From Gammaproteobacteria bacterium (GTDB lineage Bacteria > Pseudomonadota > Gammaproteobacteria > SZUA-140), in the NCBI GenBank assembly GCA_016712635.1, contig JADJQS010000001.1:594001-658000 (forward strand): DNA of 64,000 nt, read 5' to 3'. The stretch's first letter is position 1, and every line of letters starts with the position of its first letter. The position numbers and the translations under genes are program-made. Shown here in pieces: positions 8,732-16,221 of this stretch. The notes beneath the pieces are model-generated. The model was not told where the DNA came from, ran no database searches, and saw nothing but the letters and a program-made list of their open reading frames with translations.

Positions 8732-9949
8732 ATGTCGAATCTCGTCAAACCCCACGGCAGCGATACGCTAAAAACCCTGCTGCTGGAGGGAAAGGCCCTG
8801 GCCGCTGAGCTGAAGCGCGCCGAAACACTGCCCAAGGTCCATACCAGCTCGCGCGAAACCGGCGACCTCATCATGCTGGGCATCGGCGGCTTCACCCCGC
8901 TGGACGGATTCATGACCCGGGCGGACTGGGAAGGGGTGTGCGACGGCATGAAACTGGCCAACGGCCTGTTCTGGCCCATCCCCATCACGCTCTCTACAGA
9001 CAAGCACACCGCCGACGGCATCAAGACCGGCGGCGAGGTGGCGCTGGTGGACCGCGAGAGCGGCGAGATCATGGCGACCATGCGGGTTACCGAGAAATAC
9101 GCCATCGACAAGGAACACGAGTGCGCCATGGTGTTCAAGACCACCGATGCGGCGCACCCCGGCGTACAAATGGTGATGGAACAGGGCGAGGTCAACCTGG
9201 CCGGCCCGGTCAAGGTGCTGTCGCAGGGCCGTTTCCCGACCGATTTCGCCGAGGTCTACATGACCCCGGCCGAGACGCGCAAGCTCTTCGAGGCCAAGGG
9301 CTGGAACACCGTGGTGGCGTTCCAGACCCGCAATCCGCTGCACCGCTCGCATGAATACCTGGTCAAGATCGCCATCGAGATCTGCGACGGCGTGATGATC
9401 CACTCGCTGCTGGGCAAGCTCAAGCCCGGCGACATCCCCTCGGATGTGCGCGTCAAGGCCATCAACGCCCTGGTGGAAAATTATTTCGTCAAGGACACGG
9501 TGGTGCAGTCCGGTTATCCGCTCGACATGCGTTACGCGGGTCCGCGCGAGGCGCTGCTGCATGCGCTGTTCCGCCAGAACTACGGCTGCTCACACCTGAT
9601 CGTGGGCCGTGACCACGCGGGCGTGGGCGAATACTACGGCCCGTTCGATGCGCAGCATATCTTCGACGAGATCCCGCATGACGCCCTGGAAACGAAACCG
9701 CTCAAGATCGACTGGACGTTCTGGTGCTTCAAGTGCAATGGCATGGCCTCCATGCGCACCTGCCCGCACGAGGGTGCGGACCGCCTGCTGCTGTCGGGCA
9801 CCAAGCTGCGCAAGGCGTTGTCGGAGAATGACCACGTTCCGCCTGAATTCAGCCGCCCCGAGGTGCTGGAGGTCCTGCGCGAATATTACGCCAACCTGAA
9901 GGACGAGGATCGGGTCGAGGTGAAGCTCAGCGGCCACTCCGCGAAGTAG
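8732..9949 (+). CDS. sat: ATP sulfurylase (sulfate adenylyltransferase), dissimilatory type
   Basis: 405 residues. Interconverts ATP + sulfate and APS + PPi; in sulfur oxidisers it runs towards ATP and sulfate, consuming PPi. Single-chain Sat (not CysDN): QTRNPLHRSH at about 198-207 with the catalytic Arg and His pair, GRDHAGVGEYYG near 292, and a Cys-rich patch WCFKCNG..RTCPH near 331 that resembles the zinc motif of dissimilatory Sat. AGGAG lies 8 bases before the ATG. A strong terminator follows directly, so the gene is probably a single transcription unit. No aprAB is in the window, so the oxidative role is inference. Confidence 0.96.
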   Translation: MSNLVKPHGSDTLKTLLLEGKALAAELKRAETLPKVHTSSRETGDLIMLGIGGFTPLDGFMTRADWEGVCDGMKLANGLFWPIPITLSTDKHTADGIKTGGEVALVDRESGEIMATMRVTEKYAIDKEHECAMVFKTTDAAHPGVQMVMEQGEVNLAGPVKVLSQGRFPTDFAEVYMTPAETRKLFEAKGWNTVVAFQTRNPLHRSHEYLVKIAIEICDGVMIHSLLGKLKPGDIPSDVRVKAINALVENYFVKDTVVQSGYPLDMRYAGPREALLHALFRQNYGCSHLIVGRDHAGVGEYYGPFDAQHIFDEIPHDALETKPLKIDWTFWCFKCNGMASMRTCPHEGADRLLLSGTKLRKALSENDHVPPEFSRPEVLEVLREYYANLKDEDRVEVKLSGHSAK

Positions 9950-9968
9950 CGCTGCACGACGTCACGAT

Positions 9969-9998
9969 GAAAACGCCGCCTGCGGGCGGCGTTTTCGT
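9969..9998 (+). terminator. Rho-independent terminator after sat
   Basis: A perfect inverted repeat of 11 bp (AAAACGCCGCC / GGCGGCGTTTT) with a 4-base loop lies 20 bases after the sat stop. Because it is A-flanked on one side and T-flanked on the other, it could also serve the convergent protease gene. Confidence 0.9.
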
Positions 9999-10018
9999 TG
10001 GGGACGATCGGAAATCCG

Positions 10019-11413
10019 CTATTGCAACGCGATGAACAACGCCATCTGTCCGCGCTGAACATTGAGCAGGACGCGGTTGTCTCCGGAACTGACCGCCTGC
10101 CGGAATTCCTCGAGCGACGCCACCGGGCGCCGGTTCACGGCGACCACGATATCACCCGGGCGCAGACCGCTGCGCTGCGCCGGGCTGCTCGCCTTGATGT
10201 CGGCGACAACCACACCTTCGATGCTGCCGTACAGCGGCGAACTCTCGTCGAGCTCTCCGAACACGGCACCGGCCAGGCGGGGGTTCAATTCATCACCCGT
10301 GACCTGCTCCAGAACGGGCTCCGCGATCTCCGCAGTCAGGGTCCGGCGCTTCCCGTCGCGCACGATCTCGATCCTGATCTTCTCGCCGATCCGTAACAAT
10401 CCGACAGCAGTGCGCAGCTCGGAACGGGTGCGGACATCGCGGCCGTTGATATTGACCACGATATCCCCGCTCCTGATCCCCGCGCGTGCCGCGGAGGTGT
10501 CGTCGCCCACCTGCACCACGACCACACCCTGGACCAGCTCCTGGACACCGAAGGCCTGGGCAAGCTCCGGGGTGAGATCCTGTGCCGCTATGCCCAGCTG
10601 TCCGCGCCTGACCTCGCCGTACTCGACGAGCTGGCTCATGATCAGGGACGCCATGTTGGTCGGAATGGCGAAGCCGATGCCGACATTTCCGCCTCCCGGA
10701 GCGATGATCGCGGTATTCACCCCGACCAGCTCGCCGCGCAGATTGACCAGCGCGCCGCCGGAATTGCCCGGATTGATGGAGGCGTCGGTCTGAATAAAAT
10801 CCTCGAAACCTTCGATGCCGAGCCCGCTGCGTCCCAGCGCGCTGACGATGCCGGAGGTCACTGTCTGTCCCAGCCCGAAGGGATTGCCGATGGCAACGAC
10901 GAAATCGCCGACGCGCAGGCGGGAGGAGTCCGCCACCGGCAGTGCGGTCAGGCCCTCAGCGGGGATCTGGATGACTGCGACATCCGCCTCAGGATCGGCA
11001 CCGATCAGCCTGGCGGTCAGCTGGCGGCCGTCCATCAGCGTGACGCGGATCTCCGTCGCCTTGTCGATCACGTGATTGTTGGTCAGAACGTAACCCTGCC
11101 CGGCGTCGATGATCACCCCGGATCCCAGGCTTTGCGCCTGTCGCTCCAGCGGGCGGTCCGGCAGATTGAAGAACCGGCGGAAAAACGGGTCGCTCAGCAG
11201 CGGATTGTCCCGTACCGGCACCCGGCTGAGGGTGGAGATATTCACCACCGCCGGCAAGACGCGGTCCAGCATCGGGGCGAGGCTCGGCAGCTCCCTGCCC
11301 TGCGAATCGGCGGCGGGCAGCGACGCGGAAACCGACAATGGGAAACCCGCGCCGGCGCACGCAAGCAGAACACAGGCAGCGGCAATAAACGTGATGCGAT
11401 TTTTTTCTTTCAT
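10019..11413 (-). CDS. DegP/DegQ-type periplasmic serine endoprotease
   Basis: 464 residues with an N-terminal signal peptide (about 1-30, KEKNR then a hydrophobic run ending SVSA). HtrA-family quality-control protease and chaperone for envelope proteins. Trypsin-like domain with the catalytic triad His114 (TNNHV), Asp144 (EADVAV) and Ser218 (NPGNSGG), followed by two PDZ domains at about 270-360 and 385-460. The LA-loop is short (FFRRFFNLPD), which fits DegQ better than DegP. It is separated from the nrd genes by a divergent, regulated region, so it probably has its own promoter. Confidence 0.92.
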   Translation of the reverse strand: MKEKNRITFIAAACVLLACAGAGFPLSVSASLPAADSQGRELPSLAPMLDRVLPAVVNISTLSRVPVRDNPLLSDPFFRRFFNLPDRPLERQAQSLGSGVIIDAGQGYVLTNNHVIDKATEIRVTLMDGRQLTARLIGADPEADVAVIQIPAEGLTALPVADSSRLRVGDFVVAIGNPFGLGQTVTSGIVSALGRSGLGIEGFEDFIQTDASINPGNSGGALVNLRGELVGVNTAIIAPGGGNVGIGFAIPTNMASLIMSQLVEYGEVRRGQLGIAAQDLTPELAQAFGVQELVQGVVVVQVGDDTSAARAGIRSGDIVVNINGRDVRTRSELRTAVGLLRIGEKIRIEIVRDGKRRTLTAEIAEPVLEQVTGDELNPRLAGAVFGELDESSPLYGSIEGVVVADIKASSPAQRSGLRPGDIVVAVNRRPVASLEEFRQAVSSGDNRVLLNVQRGQMALFIALQ

Positions 11414-11531
11414 GCTGTTCTAGACCCGATGAATTCACCCAGTCGGATTGGACCAGACTGAATACAGGTTTGTTCCTATATATTCATTTCGATGCCGCGT
11501 TATCTGTCTGATATTTTTCACAATCCACAGC

Positions 11532-11540
11532 TTATCCACA
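11532..11540 (+). promoter_or_regulatory. DnaA box (TTATCCACA)
   Basis: Exact match to the high-affinity DnaA 9-mer, with a weaker relative (CAATCCACA) ending at 11529. DnaA control of ribonucleotide reductase is established for E. coli nrdAB; a similar role here is inferred from position, about 300 bp before nrdJa. Too few boxes are seen to call a replication origin. Confidence 0.55.
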
Positions 11541-11585
11541 GCTTGTCCAGCCGTTGTGTACATTCAATTCCGATCTTGTACACAA

Positions 11586-11607
11586 GAAACACAATATATT
11601 GTGTTTC
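11586..11607. promoter_or_regulatory. NrdR box 1 (perfect 22-bp palindrome)
   Basis: A perfect palindrome centred on ACACAATATATTGTGT (11589-11604), which matches the NrdR repressor consensus. NrdR represses ribonucleotide reductase genes when dATP/ATP is high. It lies about 240 bp before nrdJa. Confidence 0.8.
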
Positions 11608-11764
11608 TGATTTGAATGGAGCATCATTCTCCCTCGCATGATACACCCAAATCGGGTCTCTTCGGCGCTCGAATTATAAAATCATCACATTGTTTTACAT
11701 GGATATTATTCATGCATCCATCCAGACGTGGAGACGATTGCCCCCATCCCATACAATGACCCGC

Positions 11765-11806
11765 CCCCTGGCCATCAACACAACATCTTGTGTTGACGGC
11801 CAGGGG
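11765..11806. promoter_or_regulatory. NrdR-like box 2 inside a long inverted repeat
   Basis: ACACAACATCTTGTGT at 11778-11793 is a second NrdR-like palindrome (one central mismatch pair). It is nested in outer arms CCCCTGGCC / GGCCAGGGG, giving a near-continuous inverted repeat of about 42 bp ending 39 bp before the nrdJa ATG. If transcribed it would form a strong hairpin in the leader. Distance to box 1 is 189 bp, much more than the close spacing usual for NrdR pairs. Confidence 0.65.
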
Positions 11807-11845
11807 ACCGCAGAAAAACGATAACGATAAGGAGATACACCGACG

Positions 11846-13999
11846 ATGGAATCTGTACACCTGCGTGTAGTTGCAAGCGACGCCGCTGACATCCCGCTGC
11901 AAGCCGCCTCCCGTGACATCTGGGATAAAAAATACCGACTGAAGAGCAAAAGCGGCCGTGTACTCGACCAGACCATCGACGACACCTATAAGCGCATCGC
12001 CCGCGCACTGGCGGACGCGGAGGAAACGCAGGAAAAACGTGACCAATGGTACGAAGAGTTTCTGTGGGCCCTGCGTACCGGCGCCATCCCGGCCGGGCGA
12101 ATCGTCTCCAACGCCGGGGCACAGGACCACAAACCGGCAACCTCGACCATCAACTGCACAGTCTCCGGCACCATCGAGGACTCGATGGACAACATCCTCG
12201 GCAAGGTGCACGAGGCCGGCCTGACGCTCAAGGCCGGCTGCGGTATCGGCTATGAGTTCTCCACGCTGCGGCCGCGCGGCGGCTACGTCTCGGGCGCCGG
12301 GGCCTATACCTCCGGACCGATGTCGTTCATGGACATCTACGACAAGATGTGTTTCACGGTGTCCTCGGCGGGCGGGCGCCGCGGCGCGCAGATGGGCACC
12401 TTCGACATCGGGCACCCCGACGTGATCAACTTCATCCGCGCCAAGCGCGAGGACGGCCGCCTGCGGCAGTTCAACCTGTCGCTGCTGATCACCCAGGAAT
12501 TCATGGATGCGGTCAAGAACGACCGCAGCTGGCAGCTGGCGTTCCCCGCGTCGCCCGCGATGATCGAGAGTGGTGAACTCGAGCTGGACAATCCCGAGCA
12601 GGTGGTGTGGCGCGAATGGCCGACCAAGACCGGCTACATCACCAACGAGTCGGGACTGGTGGCGTGCAAGATCGAGCGTACGATCAAGGCGCGGCACTTG
12701 TGGAACCTCATCATGACCTCCACCTATGACTACGCCGAACCCGGCTTCATCCTGATCGACAAGGTCAACGAGATGAACAACAACTGGTTCTGCGAGAACA
12801 TCCGCGCCACCAATCCCTGCGGCGAGCAGCCGCTGCCGCCCTACGGCTCCTGCCTGCTGGGATCGATCAACCTGACCAAGTTCGTGCACGATCCCTTCTC
12901 CGACCGCGCCCGCTTCGACTGGGACGCATATCGCAAGGCGGTCGCGATCTTCACCCGCATGCTCGACAACGTGGTGGAGGTCAATGGCCTGCCGCTCGAA
13001 CAGCAACGCAACGAGATCCGGAACAAGCGCCGCCACGGCATGGGCTATCTCGGGCTTGGCTCCACCATCACCATGCTGCGCATGAAATACGGCGCCAGGG
13101 ACTCGCTGGAGTTCACCGAACGCGTCACGCGCGAGATGGCGCTGGTGGGCTGGGAGACTGCGCTGGATCTGGCCATAGAGAAGGGACCGGCCCCGATCCT
13201 GGAGCAGGAATTTCCCGTCACCGCGGAAATGCTGCGCAAACGGCCCGAAATGGCGCGCGACGGCCACCGGCTCGGCGACCGCATCAAGGGCAAGATCCTG
13301 CACGCCCGCTACAGCCGCTACATGCAGCGCATCGCCGAGGTTGCACCTGAGCTGGTGGACCGTCTGGCCGACATCGGGGCACGCTTCACCCACCACACCT
13401 CGATCGCCCCGACCGGCACGATCTCGCTGTCCCTGGCCAACAACGCGAGCAACGGCATCGAACCCAGCTTCGCCCATCACTACTTCCGCAACGTCATCCG
13501 CGAAGGCCGCAAAACAAAGGAAAAGATCGACGTCTACTCCTTCGAACTGCTCGCCTACCGCGAGCTGGTCAATCCCAAGTCGGTGCCGGGCTCAGACAAG
13601 GAGGGGGAGCGCCTGCCTGAGTATTTTGTCTCGGCCGACGACATCACGCCCAAGGAGCATGTGGATGTGCAGGCTGCCGCGCAGAAATGGGTCGACTCCT
13701 CCATCTCCAAAACGGCCAACGTGCCGAGCGACTACGATTACGAAAAATTCAAGGACATCTACTTTTACGCCTATGAGCAGGGCCTCAAGGGCTGCACCAC
13801 CTTCCGCTTCAATCCGGAGGCCTTCCAGGGCGTACTGGTCAAGGAAAAGGACCTCGAAAACACGGTCTACCGCTTCAAGCTGCTGGACGGCACCGTAGTG
13901 GAGGCGAAGGGCAATGAGGAGATCGAGTACGACGGCGAGACTCACTCCGCAGCAAATCTGTACGATGCCCTCAAGGAAGGCTACTACGGCAAATACTGA
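11846..13999 (+). CDS. nrdJa: Class II (B12-dependent) ribonucleoside-diphosphate reductase, NrdJa part
   Basis: 717 residues. Reduces ribonucleotides to deoxyribonucleotides using adenosylcobalamin to make a thiyl radical, so needs neither oxygen nor a radical subunit. The ten-stranded barrel is complete: TINC with Cys104, the substrate-loop AGCGIGYEFS, NPCGEQPLPPYGSC with Cys325 as probable radical thiol, and HTSIAPTGTISL near the C-terminal half. There is no N-terminal ATP-cone. The C-terminal redox Cys tail is missing here and is supplied by the next gene, the split arrangement known for Pseudomonas NrdJa/NrdJb. AAGGAG lies 11 bases before the ATG. Control by NrdR is indicated by the upstream palindromes. 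Confidence 0.93.
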   Translation: MESVHLRVVASDAADIPLQAASRDIWDKKYRLKSKSGRVLDQTIDDTYKRIARALADAEETQEKRDQWYEEFLWALRTGAIPAGRIVSNAGAQDHKPATSTINCTVSGTIEDSMDNILGKVHEAGLTLKAGCGIGYEFSTLRPRGGYVSGAGAYTSGPMSFMDIYDKMCFTVSSAGGRRGAQMGTFDIGHPDVINFIRAKREDGRLRQFNLSLLITQEFMDAVKNDRSWQLAFPASPAMIESGELELDNPEQVVWREWPTKTGYITNESGLVACKIERTIKARHLWNLIMTSTYDYAEPGFILIDKVNEMNNNWFCENIRATNPCGEQPLPPYGSCLLGSINLTKFVHDPFSDRARFDWDAYRKAVAIFTRMLDNVVEVNGLPLEQQRNEIRNKRRHGMGYLGLGSTITMLRMKYGARDSLEFTERVTREMALVGWETALDLAIEKGPAPILEQEFPVTAEMLRKRPEMARDGHRLGDRIKGKILHARYSRYMQRIAEVAPELVDRLADIGARFTHHTSIAPTGTISLSLANNASNGIEPSFAHHYFRNVIREGRKTKEKIDVYSFELLAYRELVNPKSVPGSDKEGERLPEYFVSADDITPKEHVDVQAAAQKWVDSSISKTANVPSDYDYEKFKDIYFYAYEQGLKGCTTFRFNPEAFQGVLVKEKDLENTVYRFKLLDGTVVEAKGNEEIEYDGETHSAANLYDALKEGYYGKY

Positions 14000-14034
14000 C
14001 GGTTGATCATACTCAGCGTGGAGAAACCCCGGTT

Positions 14035-14718
14035 ATGGCGATAAAGATTGACAACAAGATCGTGGGCTACGAAGTGGCCAGAGACGAGGCCGATGCGGCA
14101 GAAAGCGCCCAACCGGCTTCCAACATCATTCATATGCACGAAAAACTCGAGCGGCCGGACATGCTGCTCGGTTCGACCTACAAGGTCAAGACGCCGCTCA
14201 CCGAGCATGCACTTTACGTGACGATCAACGACATCGTACTGAACCCAGGCACGGAACACGAACTGCGCCGGCCGTTCGAGATCTTCATCAACTCGAAGAA
14301 CATGGACCATTTCCAGTGGATCGTGGCGCTCACCCGCATCATCTCCGCCGTCTTCCGCAAGGGCGGCGATGTCACCTTCCTGGTGGAGGAACTGCACTCG
14401 GTGTTCGATCCGCGCGGCGGCTATTTCAAGCGCGGCGGAAAATTCATGCCCTCCCTGGTCGCCGAGATCGGCGACGTCATCGAGAACCACCTGCGCTTCA
14501 TCGGGCTGATCAAGGGCGACCGCCTCGACGATCATCAGAAGCAATTCGTCGCAGCGAAACGCCGAGAATTCGAGCAGTCGCCCGGCCAGGCAGGCGGTGA
14601 CGTTGGCGGGTCTTTTCCTGACGGAGCCCAGCTCTGCTCCAAATGCCACACGAAGGCAATGATACAGATGGACGGGTGCCTGACCTGTCTCAATTGCGGC
14701 GAATCCAAGTGCGGTTAA
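14035..14718 (+). CDS. nrdJb: Class II ribonucleotide reductase, NrdJb part (TSCPD/zinc-ribbon tail)
   Basis: 227 residues, 35 bp after nrdJa and clearly co-transcribed. It corresponds to the C-terminal part of single-chain NrdJ: a TSCPD-like domain (RRPFEIFINSKNMDHFQW, then ALTRIISAVFRKGGD) and a Cys-rich end with CSKC, CLTC and CGESKC. Two CxxC pairs probably hold zinc and the last Cys residues re-reduce the active-site disulfide of NrdJa. Without this subunit NrdJa would be expected to stop after one turnover; that is inference from the known mechanism. Confidence 0.9.
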   Translation: MAIKIDNKIVGYEVARDEADAAESAQPASNIIHMHEKLERPDMLLGSTYKVKTPLTEHALYVTINDIVLNPGTEHELRRPFEIFINSKNMDHFQWIVALTRIISAVFRKGGDVTFLVEELHSVFDPRGGYFKRGGKFMPSLVAEIGDVIENHLRFIGLIKGDRLDDHQKQFVAAKRREFEQSPGQAGGDVGGSFPDGAQLCSKCHTKAMIQMDGCLTCLNCGESKCG

Positions 14719-14874
14719 GCGCTCCGCACGGGGCACGGGTCCGATCGCCCGCGCCACCGAGATGATAAGCAATTGTTTCTACGAAATTAAGCTTATGTTC
14801 CACTTGATAATTTCCTGTTGTGTTATACTTCGTATCCGTACATAAAATATATGTATCCGAGAGAGGAAATATAT

Positions 14875-15108
14875 ATGTCAGTGAAGCAGAAAGCGGTGGT
14901 TGGCAACTGGTATATGAACATGACGGGCCAGTTGATCAAGGTATGGGCCGTTGGCTACTCCTCCGGCCGTCCTGCGAAAGTGGTGATCGAGTACCTGAAC
15001 GGAAAACGCAAGATCATCGGATTCAGCGACTGGTGTTCGCTCGATTTGGAAATCCACCTGTACAGGGCTGCACGCCGACAGGGTGGTAACGAAGAGCTGC
15101 ACCGCTGA
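14875..15108 (+). CDS. Small conserved hypothetical protein (GNWY motif)
   Basis: 77 residues from the ATG at 14875, preceded by GAGAGGA; the open frame reaches 14818 but that part overlaps an AT-rich promoter-like stretch. The sequence begins KAVVGNWYMN, then has KVVIEYLNGKRKIIGFSDW, a small beta-rich pattern with conserved Trp residues. It resembles the short proteobacterial DUF6763-type proteins (GNWY ... EYLDG ... W), but I hold this loosely. No membrane segment or signal. Function unknown; it stands alone after nrdJb on the same strand. Confidence 0.6.
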   Translation: MSVKQKAVVGNWYMNMTGQLIKVWAVGYSSGRPAKVVIEYLNGKRKIIGFSDWCSLDLEIHLYRAARRQGGNEELHR

Positions 15109-15525
15109 TATAACTACAGTCCGTCTCACGCTTCACGCCTCGGCCTGCCAGGGCGGGAGTGTACAGCAGCGCCGCAAGTGCGCGCGGGTGGTGGCTCTGG
15201 TTTGCTGTCTCGGCGTACTGAGACAGGCGCGGACATCCATAATGGGTTGTACCCCACCTCTCCTGCCTGGACACCAAGGACGAGCACCCGTCCGGGTGCG
15301 CATCGCAACTCCCTGATTCATTTTTCTGTATCTTCGCAGGCGGCTTGACATGCCAAAATGAACATCGGCATAATGAACCGCCAATTTTCAGGGCAAACAA
15401 TAATATTCGAGTTCAGCCAAGGTATTCGGCTGAATTCCGAATCGCATCGCAGCCGTGAACAATGAGCTGCGGGCTCCTTTAAGATCACTATAACGAAGTC
15501 ACGTCCGTAAGGAGGGAGTATTATC
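15109..15525. other. Intergenic region before cytochrome c gene
   Basis: 417 bp without a credible gene; overlapping frames here lack family features or ribosome sites. Near 15126 there is a short degenerate copy of the CTCACGC/TTCACGCCTC heptad repeat seen often after 40 kb. The 3' part contains the promoter and a leader of about 150 bases for the cytochrome gene. Confidence 0.5.
15345..15374 (+). promoter_or_regulatory. Sigma-70-type promoter for cytochrome c gene
   Basis: TTGACA (15345-15350), 18-base spacer, CATAAT (15369-15374). This would give a leader of about 145 bases before the cytochrome start codon. Confidence 0.6.
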
Positions 15526-15858
15526 ATGAAATTACGTTGGTTGAATCTGACGGCCGCCGCCGCTTTAACCCTGGGCGCAAGCCAGGTCATGGCTGCCGAT
15601 ATGCCCCCGCTGGCAGCATCCAGTGGCTGCACCGCCTGCCACGCGATCGACAAGAAGGTCGTCGGCCCGTCTTGGTCGGATGTCGCCAAGAAGTACAAGG
15701 GCGACGCGGGCGCGAAGGATGCCTTGGTTAGTAAGGTCAAGGCCGGTGGTAAAGGCAACTGGACCGAGGTGACCGGTGGCGTCCCGATGCCCCCCTATTC
15801 ACCGCGCGTCTCCGATGCCGACATCGCCACGCTCGTGGATTTCATCCTCGGCCTGTAA
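15526..15858 (+). CDS. Periplasmic class I cytochrome c (c-551/c8-like)
   Basis: 110 residues with a signal peptide cleaved after about residue 23 (QVMAA). Single haem c site Cys35-Thr-Ala-Cys38-His39 and a distal Met88 in the GVPMPPYSP loop typical of bacterial c-551/c8 electron shuttles. Mature size is near 87 residues, normal for this group. It has an unusually strong ribosome site, AAGGAGGG (15509-15516), a good promoter and a terminator, so it is a monocistronic, probably abundant protein. It likely carries electrons between periplasmic oxidations and a terminal oxidase. Confidence 0.92.
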   Translation: MKLRWLNLTAAAALTLGASQVMAADMPPLAASSGCTACHAIDKKVVGPSWSDVAKKYKGDAGAKDALVSKVKAGGKGNWTEVTGGVPMPPYSPRVSDADIATLVDFILGL

Positions 15859-15882
15859 TACTCCGGCCACTGCGGTACCGGC

Positions 15883-15917
15883 AAAAGCCAGCCTCAAGAG
15901 GCTGGCTTTTGTTTTTA
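15883..15917 (+). terminator. Rho-independent terminator after cytochrome c gene
   Basis: Stem AAAAGCCAGCCT / AGGCTGGCTTTT with loop CAAG, followed by GTTTTT. Located 25 bases after the cytochrome stop. Confidence 0.92.
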
Positions 15918-16024
15918 TCGCCCTTCTGAAATCGTGTTGACCCCACCGTATCGATGTCCTGCCGCGGAATTTACAGTCGCATCTGTGTCGCGCGACGCAG
16001 CCCGGGCATCCCCCGGACAAAATA

Positions 16025-16043
16025 AATAATGAGAATTATTTGC
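16025..16043. promoter_or_regulatory. Fur box
   Basis: The 19-mer starting AATAATGAGAATTATTTGC matches 14 of 19 positions of the Fur consensus (GATAATGATAATCATTATC). It overlaps the -35 element of the promoter described next, the usual position for iron repression. Confidence 0.75.
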
Positions 16044-16069
16044 ATTTTATATTGGGCGCCCGATATACT
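16040..16069 (+). promoter_or_regulatory. Promoter of candidate small RNA
   Basis: TTGCAT (16040-16045), 18-base spacer, TATACT (16064-16069); the predicted transcription start is near 16076. Overlapped by the Fur box. Confidence 0.65.
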
Positions 16070-16075
16070 GCCTCC

Positions 16076-16165
16076 CATGATGTCCGGCTGATCTTCAACC
16101 AACCACGCGTATGACCCTCCTCACAGCGCGTGTCTCGGGAGCGCAATCTGCGCTCCCTTTTTTTT
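16076..16165 (+). ncRNA. Candidate Fur-regulated small RNA (RyhB/PrrF-like in arrangement)
   Basis: About 90 bases between a Fur-controlled promoter and a strong terminator, with no open reading frame of note and facing a convergent rubredoxin gene, so it is not the leader of any gene. Predicted structure: a single-stranded 5' part, a hairpin with stem CACGCG (16104-16109) / CGCGTG (16127-16132) and a 17-base loop containing GACCCTCCT, then the terminator hairpin GGGAGCGCA / TGCGCTCCC (16137-16157) with eight Ts. The CU-rich loop is complementary to Shine-Dalgarno sites. Size, promoter, Fur box and terminator match the plan of RyhB, PrrF and NrrF, but no sequence similarity to them is claimed. 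Confidence 0.65.
16137..16165 (+). terminator. Rho-independent terminator of candidate small RNA
   Basis: Nine-bp stem GGGAGCGCA / TGCGCTCCC, 3-base loop, followed by eight Ts at 16158-16165. There is no upstream gene on this strand after the cytochrome terminator, which is what points to an independent transcript. Confidence 0.88.
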
Positions 16166-16221
16166 GATGAAGGCTGATAACAGCTTCCATCACCGGCTGG
16201 CGCTCATGGCCGCAGATTTCG

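Larger units (their letters stand above)
11414..11845. promoter_or_regulatory. 432-bp regulatory region upstream of nrdJ
   Basis: No gene is seen here. The stretch contains a perfect DnaA box, a 9-bp inverted repeat (TTGTGTACA / TGTACACAA at 11554-11562 and 11577-11585), two NrdR-like palindromes and a long stem-loop before the nrdJa start. It is AT-richer than the surroundings. It also holds the minus-strand promoter of the DegQ-type protease. Confidence 0.7.

Noticed and set aside
11414..11845. Replication origin
   Set aside because: One perfect DnaA box plus a weak one is too few, and dnaA, dnaN, gyrB or parAB are not near.
11414..11845. Cobalamin riboswitch before nrdJa (also looked for before the MetH-domain gene)
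   Set aside because: No B12-box-like conserved core was recognised; the region is explained by palindromic protein sites.
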